20,020 bases of DNA from a virus. This document shows, in pieces, positions 13,711-19,727 of the stretch. Position 1 is the first letter of the stretch; the number at the start of each line of letters is the position of its first letter. A program made the translations under genes and the position numbers. Where the stretch lies: the IMG/VR virus record IMGVR_UViG_3300010157_002225, positions 1 through 20,020 of that record. One strand, 5' to 3'. A model generated the notes under the pieces. It did no database searches, had not been told where the DNA came from, and worked only from the letters and a program-made list of their open reading frames with translations.

Positions 13711-14292
13711 CATTTTTCTTCTTGTTTTGTCTGATGGAGATCCTAACTTCTTTCCTTTAAATGCTAAACTTAATTTCTTTCTAGTTTCTTCAGATGGTGG
13801 TTGTCTTTTGCTACCTGTCTTTGCTATACTAATGTTTCTTTTGTGTTCCATAGTCCTTGGCGGCATTTTCTTTCCTTTTTTGGCTTCACTTATACTACGC
13901 TTATGATCCTCAGTAATACTTTGACCTAATCTTGCTTGTTTTATTTTTTGTTTAGTTTCTTCCGAATGACCATTGTTTCTAAATCTTGTATCTTCTGCAT
14001 TATGATACTGTTGATTTATCAGCAAAGGATTATTCCAATGTTCTTGTATTAGACTCTGTTCAAAATCATATGCCGACACACCATCAACAAATTCAGCAAC
14101 AATATGCCAGTCATATTCTTCAAATACGGAATTGATATATTTTGATGATGTGCGATACAACGGAAGGTCTGTATCAGATGTCCTGTTCAAATAGATATTC
14201 TTTTCTCGATACCCAATGTAGAACTCGCCGGTAGTTTTATGAACACACATATAAACATATGGTGCTGGTTTTGTTGACTGATAAATATTCAT
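13657..14292 (-). CDS. GIY-YIG homing endonuclease with NUMOD3 repeats
   Basis: 211 residues from the ATG at 14292, chosen because GAGGAG lies seven bases before it; an in-frame ATG at 14307 lacks this. The GIY-YIG domain covers residues 10-95: PYVYMCVHKTTGEFYIGYREKN holds the two strands, and E78 in AYDFEQSLIQEH is the expected catalytic Glu. From residue 108 come four or more NUMOD3-type DNA-binding repeats (HSEETKQKIKQARLG, ITEDHKRSISEAKKGK, HKRNISIAKTGSK, SEETRKKLSLAFKGKK, SDKTRRKMSEAAKRR). A free-standing selfish gene that cuts DNA of related phages at its insertion site. It lies opposite to its neighbours and between two genes that usually sit together. It has its own late-type promoter. 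Confidence 0.93.
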   Translation of the reverse strand: MNIYQSTKPAPYVYMCVHKTTGEFYIGYREKNIYLNRTSDTDLPLYRTSSKYINSVFEEYDWHIVAEFVDGVSAYDFEQSLIQEHWNNPLLINQQYHNAEDTRFRNNGHSEETKQKIKQARLGQSITEDHKRSISEAKKGKKMPPRTMEHKRNISIAKTGSKRQPPSEETRKKLSLAFKGKKLGSPSDKTRRKMSEAAKRRYQKNKNRDGS

Positions 14293-14352
14293 GCTGTTGC
14301 TCCTCAATAGCAGTAGAGTAGTTGGGAATTCCCGTTCCGCGAACTACACTAA

Positions 14353-14360
14353 TATTTATA
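14353..14360 (-). promoter_or_regulatory. T4-late-type promoter TATAAATA for the endonuclease
   Basis: On the reverse strand a perfect TATAAATA, with predicted +1 near 14347. The leader of about 55 nt holds the palindrome GGGAATTCCC and GAGGAG before the ATG at 14292. Self-contained late promoters are usual for T4-type homing endonucleases. Confidence 0.65.
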
Positions 14361-14364
14361 CCAA

Positions 14365-15360
14365 ATGAAAAAGATCCTGATAATCACAGACAATCTACCC
14401 AAACAGATAAACGGTGTAGTTACTACATATCGCAACATAGAAATTTGTGGCCAAGCAGATGGATATGAGATCGCCTATCTCACCCCTGAAGATTTCAGTT
14501 ATATCGATTGTCCAAAATATCACGAGGTTAAACTTGCTTGGCCAAGAAATATGGGCAAAAAAATAGCGGCCATTAGCCCCGACTATATTCATGTTGCTAC
14601 TGAAGGACCGTTAGGAATTTGGGCGAGGAAATATCTATCAATATGCGATATAAAACATAATACTGCCTACCACACAAAATTCCCTGAAGGGTTAAAAAAG
14701 CTATTTGGAATTCCAGAATTCTTAACTTGGCGGTTTGTTCGTTGGTTCCACAAGCACAGTGGTAAAGTGCTAACAACAACTGACAGCATGGTTCGAGAAC
14801 TTGAGGCACATGGATTTAAAGGTGAAGTGATTCCATGGACACGAGGTGTTGATCGTACAATATTTGACTCAGCACTCAGGGAAGACTTTCCTAGCAAGTA
14901 TTTGTTATGTGTAAGTCGTGTTAGTAAAGAAAAGAACTTAGAAGCGTTCCTTGAACTAGATTATCCAGGCTATCAAAAGATTATGGTGGGCGATGGACCT
15001 ATGTTAGAAACCTACAAGAAACAGTATCCAGATGTTAAATTCACTGGATTTAAAACTGGGGTAGACCTAGCACGGTATTATGCCAATGCTGAAGTATTTG
15101 TATTTCCTAGCAAGTGGGAAACATTTGGAATTGTGATGATTGAAGCCATGGCCTGTGGCACTCCAGTTGCTGCATATCCATGTCAAGGTCCTGAAGATGT
15201 TGTAGAACAAGGCGTGACAGGTTTTATGGAAGAAGACCTAGCCACTGCTGTTCATCGTTGTTTAGGATTGAATCGAGACAAGGTATTAGAGGGTAGCCAA
15301 AAATGGTCATGGAAAAAAGCCTGGGAAATATTTCGAGACAATTTGGTAGAAAAATATTAA
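14365..15360 (+). CDS. Glycosyltransferase family 4
   Basis: 331 residues with the GT-B architecture of family GT4. The N-terminal Rossmann domain starts KKILIITDNLPKQINGVVTTY. The C-terminal nucleotide-sugar domain contains LLCVSRVSKEKNLEAFL, IMVGDGPMLETYKK and the EX7E motif E252-TFGIVMI-E260 in PSKWETFGIVMIEAMACGTPVAA. It would be a retaining transferase adding a sugar from a nucleotide donor, likely to a lipid or surface glycan. Bacterial relatives sit directly after the LpxH-like gene, matching the order here apart from the inserted endonuclease. No Shine-Dalgarno is seen before the ATG. A forward GATAAATA at 14280-14287 could be its promoter. Confidence 0.9.
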   Translation: MKKILIITDNLPKQINGVVTTYRNIEICGQADGYEIAYLTPEDFSYIDCPKYHEVKLAWPRNMGKKIAAISPDYIHVATEGPLGIWARKYLSICDIKHNTAYHTKFPEGLKKLFGIPEFLTWRFVRWFHKHSGKVLTTTDSMVRELEAHGFKGEVIPWTRGVDRTIFDSALREDFPSKYLLCVSRVSKEKNLEAFLELDYPGYQKIMVGDGPMLETYKKQYPDVKFTGFKTGVDLARYYANAEVFVFPSKWETFGIVMIEAMACGTPVAAYPCQGPEDVVEQGVTGFMEEDLATAVHRCLGLNRDKVLEGSQKWSWKKAWEIFRDNLVEKY

Positions 15361-15388
15361 TTTTGTAATAAAGTCGTAATATACAGTA

Positions 15389-15396
15389 TATAAATA
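15389..15396 (+). promoter_or_regulatory. T4-late-type promoter TATAAATA
   Basis: A perfect TATAAATA 28 bases after the GT4 stop. No gene starts within 100 bases, and an intrinsic terminator lies about 65 bases downstream, so it appears to drive a short non-coding transcript. Confidence 0.55.
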
Positions 15397-15401
15397 ATAT
15401 T

Positions 15402-15466
15402 ACTCGCTAGCTGGCGGCGTACAATGTGATAAGTGGCCAGTGGTAGGAACTTCGGTTCCTATTTTT
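15402..15466 (+). ncRNA. Candidate 65-nt late small RNA
   Basis: Bounded by the late box at 15389 and the terminator at 15444-15466. Besides the terminator it contains CTGGC/GCCAG ends (15410-15414 and about 15436-15440) that can pair over a 20-nt loop. No ORF fits. It could instead be only the 3' tail of the GT4 message. Confidence 0.42.
15444..15466 (+). terminator. Intrinsic terminator with UUCG loop
   Basis: TAGGAAC-TTCG-GTTCCTA (15444-15461), the 3' arm running into TTTTT. It separates the GT4 transcript from the BPL_N gene. Confidence 0.85.
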
Positions 15467-15469
15467 ATG

Positions 15470-15477
15470 AATAAATA
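15470..15477 (+). promoter_or_regulatory. Late-type box AATAAATA before the BPL_N gene
   Basis: AATAAATA 20 bases before the ATG at 15498; the predicted short leader holds AAAGGTG. Same spacing as the box and start at 10820/10848. Confidence 0.45.
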
Positions 15478-15497
15478 TTAGTATATAAAGGTGTTGC

Positions 15498-16151
15498 ATG
15501 GTAAAACCAACTATTGCTTTGTTCTTACATCATCCTGAATGTTCGCAGGATTGTGTAGATGGTATGACTCAATCACTATCTAAATACTACAAAATAAAAA
15601 CTTTTGATGTAGATGAATGCAATTCTAATACATTTAGTAAAGCAGACATTGTAGCATTTCCTGGAGGCATAGGTGAAGCTAGCAGTTATGATAGTTTCTT
15701 TAGGCGCAAGGCACAAAATGCTGTTGCTGACTATGTAGAACACGGTGGCAGATATCTTGGAATATGTATGGGAGCTTATTGGGCAGGCTCCTATTATTTT
15801 GACCTATTAGATGGTGTTGAACCTGTACAATATATCAAACGCCCTACAAGTGATATCAAACGCAGCTATGCTACAGTAGCACCAGTAACATGGAACGGAC
15901 AAGCTGAAAATATATTCTTCTATGATGGATGTGCATTAATTGGTAATGCTAAGAAATTTAATACTATAGCAACATATGCTAACGGCGATGCTGCTGCAAT
16001 CATACAAGGTCGAGTAGGCATCATGGGTCCACATCCAGAAAGTTTAAAGTATTGGTTTGAAACCCCGTATCAGTATATCAATCAATATTGGCATGATGGG
16101 CATCATCACGATCTATTGTTAGGATTTGTTAACAAACTAATGCAATCGTAA
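15498..16151 (+). CDS. BPL_N-type class I glutamine-amidotransferase-like protein
   Basis: 217 residues with the fold of the N-terminal domain of biotin-protein ligase (BPL_N), a class I amidotransferase relative. Seen: VAFPGGIGEASSY (oxyanion region), RYLGICMGAYWAG with nucleophile C90 in the GICxGAY elbow, and MGPHPES with H179 and E181 completing a Cys-His-Glu triad. No biotin-ligase catalytic domain follows, so it stands alone. Possible activities are glutaminase/amidase or peptidase-like; none is proven for this group. The C-terminus is His rich (YWHDGHHHDLL). AAAGGTG precedes the ATG. It precedes a radical SAM gene and may belong to the same pathway. Confidence 0.83.
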   Translation: MVKPTIALFLHHPECSQDCVDGMTQSLSKYYKIKTFDVDECNSNTFSKADIVAFPGGIGEASSYDSFFRRKAQNAVADYVEHGGRYLGICMGAYWAGSYYFDLLDGVEPVQYIKRPTSDIKRSYATVAPVTWNGQAENIFFYDGCALIGNAKKFNTIATYANGDAAAIIQGRVGIMGPHPESLKYWFETPYQYINQYWHDGHHHDLLLGFVNKLMQS

Positions 16152-16179
16152 CATCATATTTCAAGTTTAATTATGCATA

Positions 16180-16187
16180 TATAAATA
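16180..16187 (+). promoter_or_regulatory. T4-late-type promoter TATAAATA
   Basis: A perfect TATAAATA, 73 bases before the radical SAM gene. The intervening leader would include a 7-codon reading frame (ATG at 16204, MSKISFDS, stop at 16230) that overlaps the -35 of the next promoter. Confidence 0.5.
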
Positions 16188-16219
16188 TTGTATAATTAAC
16201 TGTATGAGTAAAATATCAT

Positions 16220-16248
16220 TTGACAGTTGAATACTACGGATGTATTAT
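16220..16248 (+). promoter_or_regulatory. Sigma70 promoter TTGACA-17-TATTAT
   Basis: TTGACA 16220-16225, TATTAT 16243-16248, spacer 17. Predicted +1 near 16255 leaves about 6 nt before the ATG at 16261, too short for a ribosome site. Confidence 0.65.
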
Positions 16249-16260
16249 TAATATACAATT

Positions 16261-17799
16261 ATGAATCAATCAATAAAATTTAAAAAAAAATTATCTTTAA
16301 AAAATCGTAAAGTAGGTTTAATTATACCTCCATCACCATTTTTATTAGACGAACGTGTTTTTGTTAGTCTAGGTATACTACGAGTTGCTGCTAGTTTAGA
16401 AGCTCAAGGTGTTGATGTAGGTGTATTAGATCTTTCTGGTGTGAGTAATTATACCGAAGCATTAGAAACTTATATAACTGACGCTGATATAGAATGGGTA
16501 GGAATCACCTGTACAACTCCGCAATTGCCAGCAGCAGTTAAATTAGCAAAATTAATAAAAGAATTAACACCATCATTGCCAATAGTGTTAGGCGGTCCCC
16601 ACGTAACGCTAACATATAGTGCTGTTAAAGTTGAAGAGAAAGCTGGCATCGTAAATGGTAGAGCAAGAAAAGCTGCTAATTTATTAGAATCTTATTTTGA
16701 TTATCTTGTATCCGGCGATGGTGAACTTGCTGTTTTAGAATTGTTTAAAGACAACTGCCCTAAAGTTATAGATGGTGATGATAACAGAGGCGAGTTATTC
16801 ATGTCTGATGAGATCTATGAAGAAACTGATATGCCAGCAAGGCATTTGGTTGATCTATCTAGCTATCATTATAGTATAGAAGGATTTCCCGCTACTAGTC
16901 TTATTGCACAATTAGGGTGTCCTTTTAAGTGTGGATTTTGCGGAGGTAGAAATTCTAGAAGTTTAAGACTAATACGTACCCGTAGTGAGTTTTCTATCCT
17001 TGAAGAAGTACGTTGGTTATATGAAAATTATGGCTATACAGGATTTATGTTTTATGATGATGAACTTAATGTTAGTAAAACATTTATTAAATTATTAAAT
17101 GGTCTATATGATTTACAACAGGAACTCGGAGTTGAATTTAGATTGCGAGGATTTGTAAAGGCTGAATTGTTTAATGAGGAACAGGCCGAAGCTATGTATC
17201 GAGCAGGCTTCCGTTGGATTTTATCAGGGTTTGAAGCAGCTAATCCTAGAATATTAAAAAATATTGAAAAAGTAGCAACCTTAGAAGACAATGCAAGTGT
17301 AGTAGAAATAGCACACAAATATGGATTAAAAGTAAAAGCATTAATGAGTGTTGGCCACCCAGGCGAAACTAAAGAATCTATTTTAGATATAAAAGATTGG
17401 TTAATCAAAATGAAGGTTGATGATTTTGATTGTACTGTAATTACAACGTACCCTGGCACTCCGTATTATGATTTAGCTATCCCCGATCCTGATCGCCCAG
17501 GTGTATGGACATATACTTACAAGAATGGAGATAAACTTCATGCTTATGCATTAGATCATACAACTACAGCTGATTATTATAAGGGTGATCCTAATGGGGG
17601 ATATACTGCTTATGTTTTTACAGATGCATTGACCGCAGATGAAATTGTTAATCTAAGAAACGAAGTAGAGAAGGATGTAAGAGAAGCATTAAATATTTCG
17701 TTTAATCCAGGTAGTGTATCAGTACGTTTTGAACACAGCATGGGACAAGGATTACCAGATGCAATATATAGAGAATCTAAATTGGTAACTTATGAGTAG
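16261..17799 (+). CDS. B12-binding-domain radical SAM enzyme
   Basis: 512 residues. The N-terminal domain (about 15-170) has the cobalamin-binding-like Rossmann layout (VGLIIPPSP, LGILRVAASLEAQGVDVGVLD, VGITCTTPQ, PIVLGGPHVT) without the DxHxxG of B12-base-off proteins, as is common in this class. The radical SAM core begins at C220-x3-C224-x2-C227 (GCPFKCGFCGG), which binds the 4Fe-4S cluster. It continues with FMFYDDELN, RLRGFVKAE and MSVGHPGE, and ends with a 120-residue extra domain containing YKNGDKLHAYALDHTT. Such enzymes perform methylations or other radical chemistry on inactive carbons, often for lipids, antibiotics or sugars. The substrate is unknown. The stop overlaps the next gene by 8 bases. 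Confidence 0.9.
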   Translation: MNQSIKFKKKLSLKNRKVGLIIPPSPFLLDERVFVSLGILRVAASLEAQGVDVGVLDLSGVSNYTEALETYITDADIEWVGITCTTPQLPAAVKLAKLIKELTPSLPIVLGGPHVTLTYSAVKVEEKAGIVNGRARKAANLLESYFDYLVSGDGELAVLELFKDNCPKVIDGDDNRGELFMSDEIYEETDMPARHLVDLSSYHYSIEGFPATSLIAQLGCPFKCGFCGGRNSRSLRLIRTRSEFSILEEVRWLYENYGYTGFMFYDDELNVSKTFIKLLNGLYDLQQELGVEFRLRGFVKAELFNEEQAEAMYRAGFRWILSGFEAANPRILKNIEKVATLEDNASVVEIAHKYGLKVKALMSVGHPGETKESILDIKDWLIKMKVDDFDCTVITTYPGTPYYDLAIPDPDRPGVWTYTYKNGDKLHAYALDHTTTADYYKGDPNGGYTAYVFTDALTADEIVNLRNEVEKDVREALNISFNPGSVSVRFEHSMGQGLPDAIYRESKLVTYE

Positions 17800-18565
17800 A
17801 ACATTAAAAATAATATTAAGAACATGCGGTAATGTCCATGCGGTACATGGCAACAGATATATCAATAAGTCAAAATCAGAGATCATTAATACTTGTGTAA
17901 GTAGTTTAGTAAACAGCATTAATCAAGTTACTAATCATAACATAGATTTAATTGTGTTAGATGATCATAGTTCTACTGAAGTGATTAATGATATTAAACA
18001 AATAGTCAGTAAATGTAAGTTTCCTAGCAAATTGATTAATGTTAATGATGGTACAGGCAATGCTCATACTATGAAAAAAGTGTTTGAGCACGTTGAACAG
18101 TCTACTGATTTATGGTTACATATAGAAGATGACTACTTACACTTTCCAACTAGTATACAAGATATGATTGATACTGTTGATCAACTTGAATCAAACACTA
18201 GTCAACTAGTAGCCATTAATCCACACGATGATATTTGGCGCTATACAAATCAGATATATGAAAGTATTATATTGTTAGGACCGTATCGTCATTATAGAAC
18301 AGTAAAACATACCACATATACCTGTATGGCAAGCAGGACAATTTATGAAAAGTATCGTAATCACTTTCAAGACATTGTTACTCTTACTGCACAACGAGCC
18401 GATTGGGTAGAAGACAAGTCTATTAACATGGTTTGGAACAAGCCCGACATCATGTTGTTCTCTCCAATTCCTAGTCTTGCATTGCATCTTATGGATGAGA
18501 GCGGTAAGGATCCATATATCAACGTTGAAGAATTGTGGAACAATATTCCTAGATTGTGGGAATAA
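17792..18565 (+). CDS. GT2-like (GT-A fold) glycosyltransferase
   Basis: 257 residues. Seen: LKIILRTCGN at the start, then DLIVLDDHSS (the nucleotide-binding Asp pair), NVNDGTGNAHTMKKVFE, and WLHIEDDYLHFP, where EDD takes the place of the metal-binding DxD. C-terminal: RADWVEDKSINMVW and SLALHLMDESGKDP, a His-containing lid-like region. It would transfer a sugar from a nucleotide donor. It is translated with the radical SAM enzyme (8-base overlap, no ribosome site of its own), so the two probably share a pathway such as modification of a surface sugar. The family is moderately sure, acceptor unknown. Confidence 0.75.
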   Translation: MSRTLKIILRTCGNVHAVHGNRYINKSKSEIINTCVSSLVNSINQVTNHNIDLIVLDDHSSTEVINDIKQIVSKCKFPSKLINVNDGTGNAHTMKKVFEHVEQSTDLWLHIEDDYLHFPTSIQDMIDTVDQLESNTSQLVAINPHDDIWRYTNQIYESIILLGPYRHYRTVKHTTYTCMASRTIYEKYRNHFQDIVTLTAQRADWVEDKSINMVWNKPDIMLFSPIPSLALHLMDESGKDPYINVEELWNNIPRLWE

Positions 18566-18589
18566 TACAACATTATACACCACTTTATC

Positions 18590-18618
18590 TTGACAGAGAT
18601 AAATAAATCATATACAAT
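18590..18618 (+). promoter_or_regulatory. Sigma70 promoter TTGACA-17-TACAAT with GATAAATA in the spacer
   Basis: TTGACA 18590-18595 and TACAAT 18613-18618, spacer 17. A late-type GATAAATA (18598-18605) lies between the two boxes. First of three tandem promoters before the tRNA region. Confidence 0.6.
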
Positions 18619-18673
18619 TAGTGCTTGAGTTGTTAGAAAGTTGCTATTTTTGATTCAGAATTAAAAACAGTGG

Positions 18674-18702
18674 TTGACAACAATGATAAATAACTGTATA
18701 AT
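18674..18702 (+). promoter_or_regulatory. Sigma70 promoter TTGACA-17-TATAAT with GATAAATA in the spacer
   Basis: Perfect consensus: TTGACA 18674-18679, TATAAT 18697-18702. GATAAATA at 18685-18692 again lies inside the spacer. Both this promoter and the next are preceded by AGTGG or similar (CAGTGGTTGACAAC, TAGTGGTTGACAAC), a shared 5' flank. Confidence 0.85.
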
Positions 18703-18770
18703 AAAGACTAGTTAGCAAGTACAGTCAGCAAAGAAGTTAGAAGAAATTTTAAAATAATTGCAGATAGTGG

Positions 18771-18799
18771 TTGACAACTAGTCAGAAGTATAGTATAAT
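18771..18799 (+). promoter_or_regulatory. Sigma70 promoter TTGACA-17-TATAAT before structured RNA
   Basis: Perfect consensus: TTGACA 18771-18776, TATAAT 18794-18799. Predicted +1 (about 18805-18806) coincides with the first base of an 8-bp hairpin. Confidence 0.88.
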
Positions 18800-18804
18800 T
18801 GATA

Positions 18805-19068
18805 CATACGCTGCAATAAGGTAGCGTATGTAAATTTTTAAATTGAAGATAAAACAGAAAATGCAAACAGCATCATATTTTAGATCAGTTAGTTTTATAG
18901 CCAAACAGGCGGGCTCAATGTCCACCTCTTGCTGGTTAGCGATTAATAGTCTAGGGAATGATCGCACACCGGAGCATTATAGTAGGGTCCTGGAGGACAT
19001 TGTGTAACACAAATTACACACAAACTTCAAGGACCCTAGGACTAACACTCCTGGGGTTTTTTGTTTTT
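18805..19068 (+). ncRNA. Candidate structured RNA of about 260 nt, terminator-ended
   Basis: Promoter at 18771, terminator at 19034, no credible gene between. Stems seen: CATACGCT/AGCGTATG (18805-18812/18823-18830) at the 5' end; CAATGTCC/GGACATTG (18916-18923/18995-19002) closing a domain; GCGAT/ATCGC (18939-18943/18961-18965) inside it. Further stems are TAGGGTCCT/AGGACCCTA (18983-18991/19030-19038) and TGTGTAA/TTACACA (19001-19007/19014-19020). Some of these exclude each other. It could be a stand-alone RNA or an attenuated leader of the tRNA transcript. It is not recognised as 6S, tmRNA, RNase P RNA or a riboswitch known to me. Confidence 0.6.
19034..19068 (+). terminator. Intrinsic terminator, possibly regulated
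   Basis: CCCTAGGA (19034-19041), 7-nt loop, TCCTGGGG (19049-19056), then TTTTTTGTTTTT. Its 5' arm can instead pair with TAGGGTCCT at 18983-18991, or with CTAGGG at 18951-18956, so an antiterminated state is possible. Confidence 0.85.
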
Positions 19069-19074
19069 AGCGTT

Positions 19075-19287
19075 GGTATAGTGTGAAGAACAGGTAACGA
19101 GGACCTGGCCCTGCACTTTAAACATGGGGCAAACGGGCGGTGACGAGGATGGCTTACCCTTATGTGGGTAAAAAAATTCGTCATATTAAAGCAAACTGGC
19201 GCACGGCTTGACTCTGAATCAAGTGACGAAGCATAGCTAGACAGTTTGTTTTAATATACACATTGGAAACAGTGTGTTTAATAATAT
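19075..19287 (+). ncRNA. Second structured RNA segment upstream of tRNA-Tyr
   Basis: No ORF. Stems: CAGGT/ACCTG with a 7-nt loop (near 19092-19108); TGACGA/TCGTCA (19141-19146/19178-19183) around TTACCC/GGGTAA (19154-19159/19166-19171). A 16-bp stem with one G-U, ATATTAAAGCAAACTG/CAGTTTGTTTTAATAT (19183-19198/19242-19257), encloses the arm CTTGA-CTCTGAA-TCAAG (19207-19223). ACACATTG-GAAA-CAGTGTGT (19258-19277) follows directly. The 3' end would be freed when RNase P cuts before tRNA-Tyr at 19288. A second TGACGA copy (19224-19229) could compete for TCGTCA. Class unknown. Confidence 0.5.
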
Positions 19288-19373
19288 GGATGTGTAGGAA
19301 AACTGGTAACCCCAGAAGACTGTAAATCTTCCGCCTCGCGGCACTGTTGGTTCGACTCCAACCGCATCCACCA
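19288..19373 (+). tRNA. tRNA-Tyr (anticodon GTA)
   Basis: Acceptor GGATGTG/CGCATCC (one G-U), anticodon arm GAAGA-CTGTAAA-TCTTC, long variable arm as in class II tRNAs, T-arm TTGG-TTCGACT-CCAA, discriminator A, and encoded CCA. 86 nt. Confidence 0.95.
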
Positions 19374-19375
19374 TA

Positions 19376-19425
19376 TTTGAAGATGACACAGTTCCCTGCA
19401 CTACAATGTCAAGCAGGACTTCAAA
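19376..19425 (+). repeat. Nested hairpin between tRNA-Tyr and tRNA-Ala
   Basis: TTTGAAG/CTTCAAA (19376-19382/19419-19425) encloses CCTGC/GCAGG (19395-19399/19413-19417). The rest of the spacer to 19565 holds no gene; it has an isolated TATAAT (19493-19498) without a good -35 and a short CTAGGG..CCC dyad. Confidence 0.5.
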
Positions 19426-19565
19426 GAGTTCTATGTTGGTCTAGCTTGCTAGGGCACTTAGGCACCCGCCAGTCAGCAAATATCACGTAGAGTATAATCG
19501 TGAGGCGTTGACACACCGTACTCGTTCGATGGACCATATAACGTAAAACTAGGCCCACATATTTC

Positions 19566-19641
19566 GGGGGATTAGCTCATTTGGGAGAGCGGCTGCTTTG
19601 CAAGCAGTAGGTGATCAGTTCGATCCTGATATCCTCCACCA
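19566..19641 (+). tRNA. tRNA-Ala (anticodon TGC)
   Basis: Acceptor GGGGGAT/ATCCTCC (one G-U), D-arm AGCTCATTTGGGAGAGC, anticodon arm GCTGC-TTTGCAA-GCAGT, T-arm ATCAG-TTCGATC-CTGAT, encoded ACCA. 76 nt, canonical. Confidence 0.95.
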
Positions 19642-19647
19642 CAATTT

Positions 19648-19722
19648 GGGGGCAGCAGAGGGCTGCGGCGTTCCCTTGCAAGGATCGTGTCTAGTGGGGT
19701 TCGATACCCCCGGCCTCCACCA
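19648..19722 (+). tRNA. Divergent tRNA-like element, apparent anticodon TGC
   Basis: 75 nt ending in CCA, with GGGGTTCGATACCCC as T-arm and acceptor GGGGGCA/GGCCTCC (A7 x G66 mismatch). The anticodon arm GTTCC-CTTGCAA-GGATC has a T x T mismatch. The D region is about 4 nt short: GCAG/CTGC with an AGGG loop and none of the usual conserved GG placement. The variable region is 8 nt. It may be an Ala(TGC)-like pseudo-tRNA, a tRNA of altered identity or a tRNA mimic. Confidence 0.55.
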
Positions 19723-19727
19723 AGTTA

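Noticed and set aside
15498-16151. Biotin-protein ligase
   Set aside because: Only the N-terminal amidotransferase-like domain is present; the ligase domain with its biotin-binding motif is absent.
19207-19223. tRNA-Gln (CTG) around CTTGA-CTCTGAA-TCAAG
   Set aside because: The loop fits an anticodon arm, but only 8 bases separate it from the outer stem, so there is no D-arm, and no T-arm or CCA follows.
19508-19542. TTGACA followed by TATAAC as a fourth promoter before tRNA-Ala
   Set aside because: The spacer is 23 bases, too long for sigma70.
19648-19722. tmRNA 3' piece
   Set aside because: GGGGTTCGATACCCC...CTCCACCA recalls a tmRNA end, but the 5' half lacks the GGGGCUG-type start, the length is that of a tRNA, an anticodon arm is present and no tag frame is nearby.
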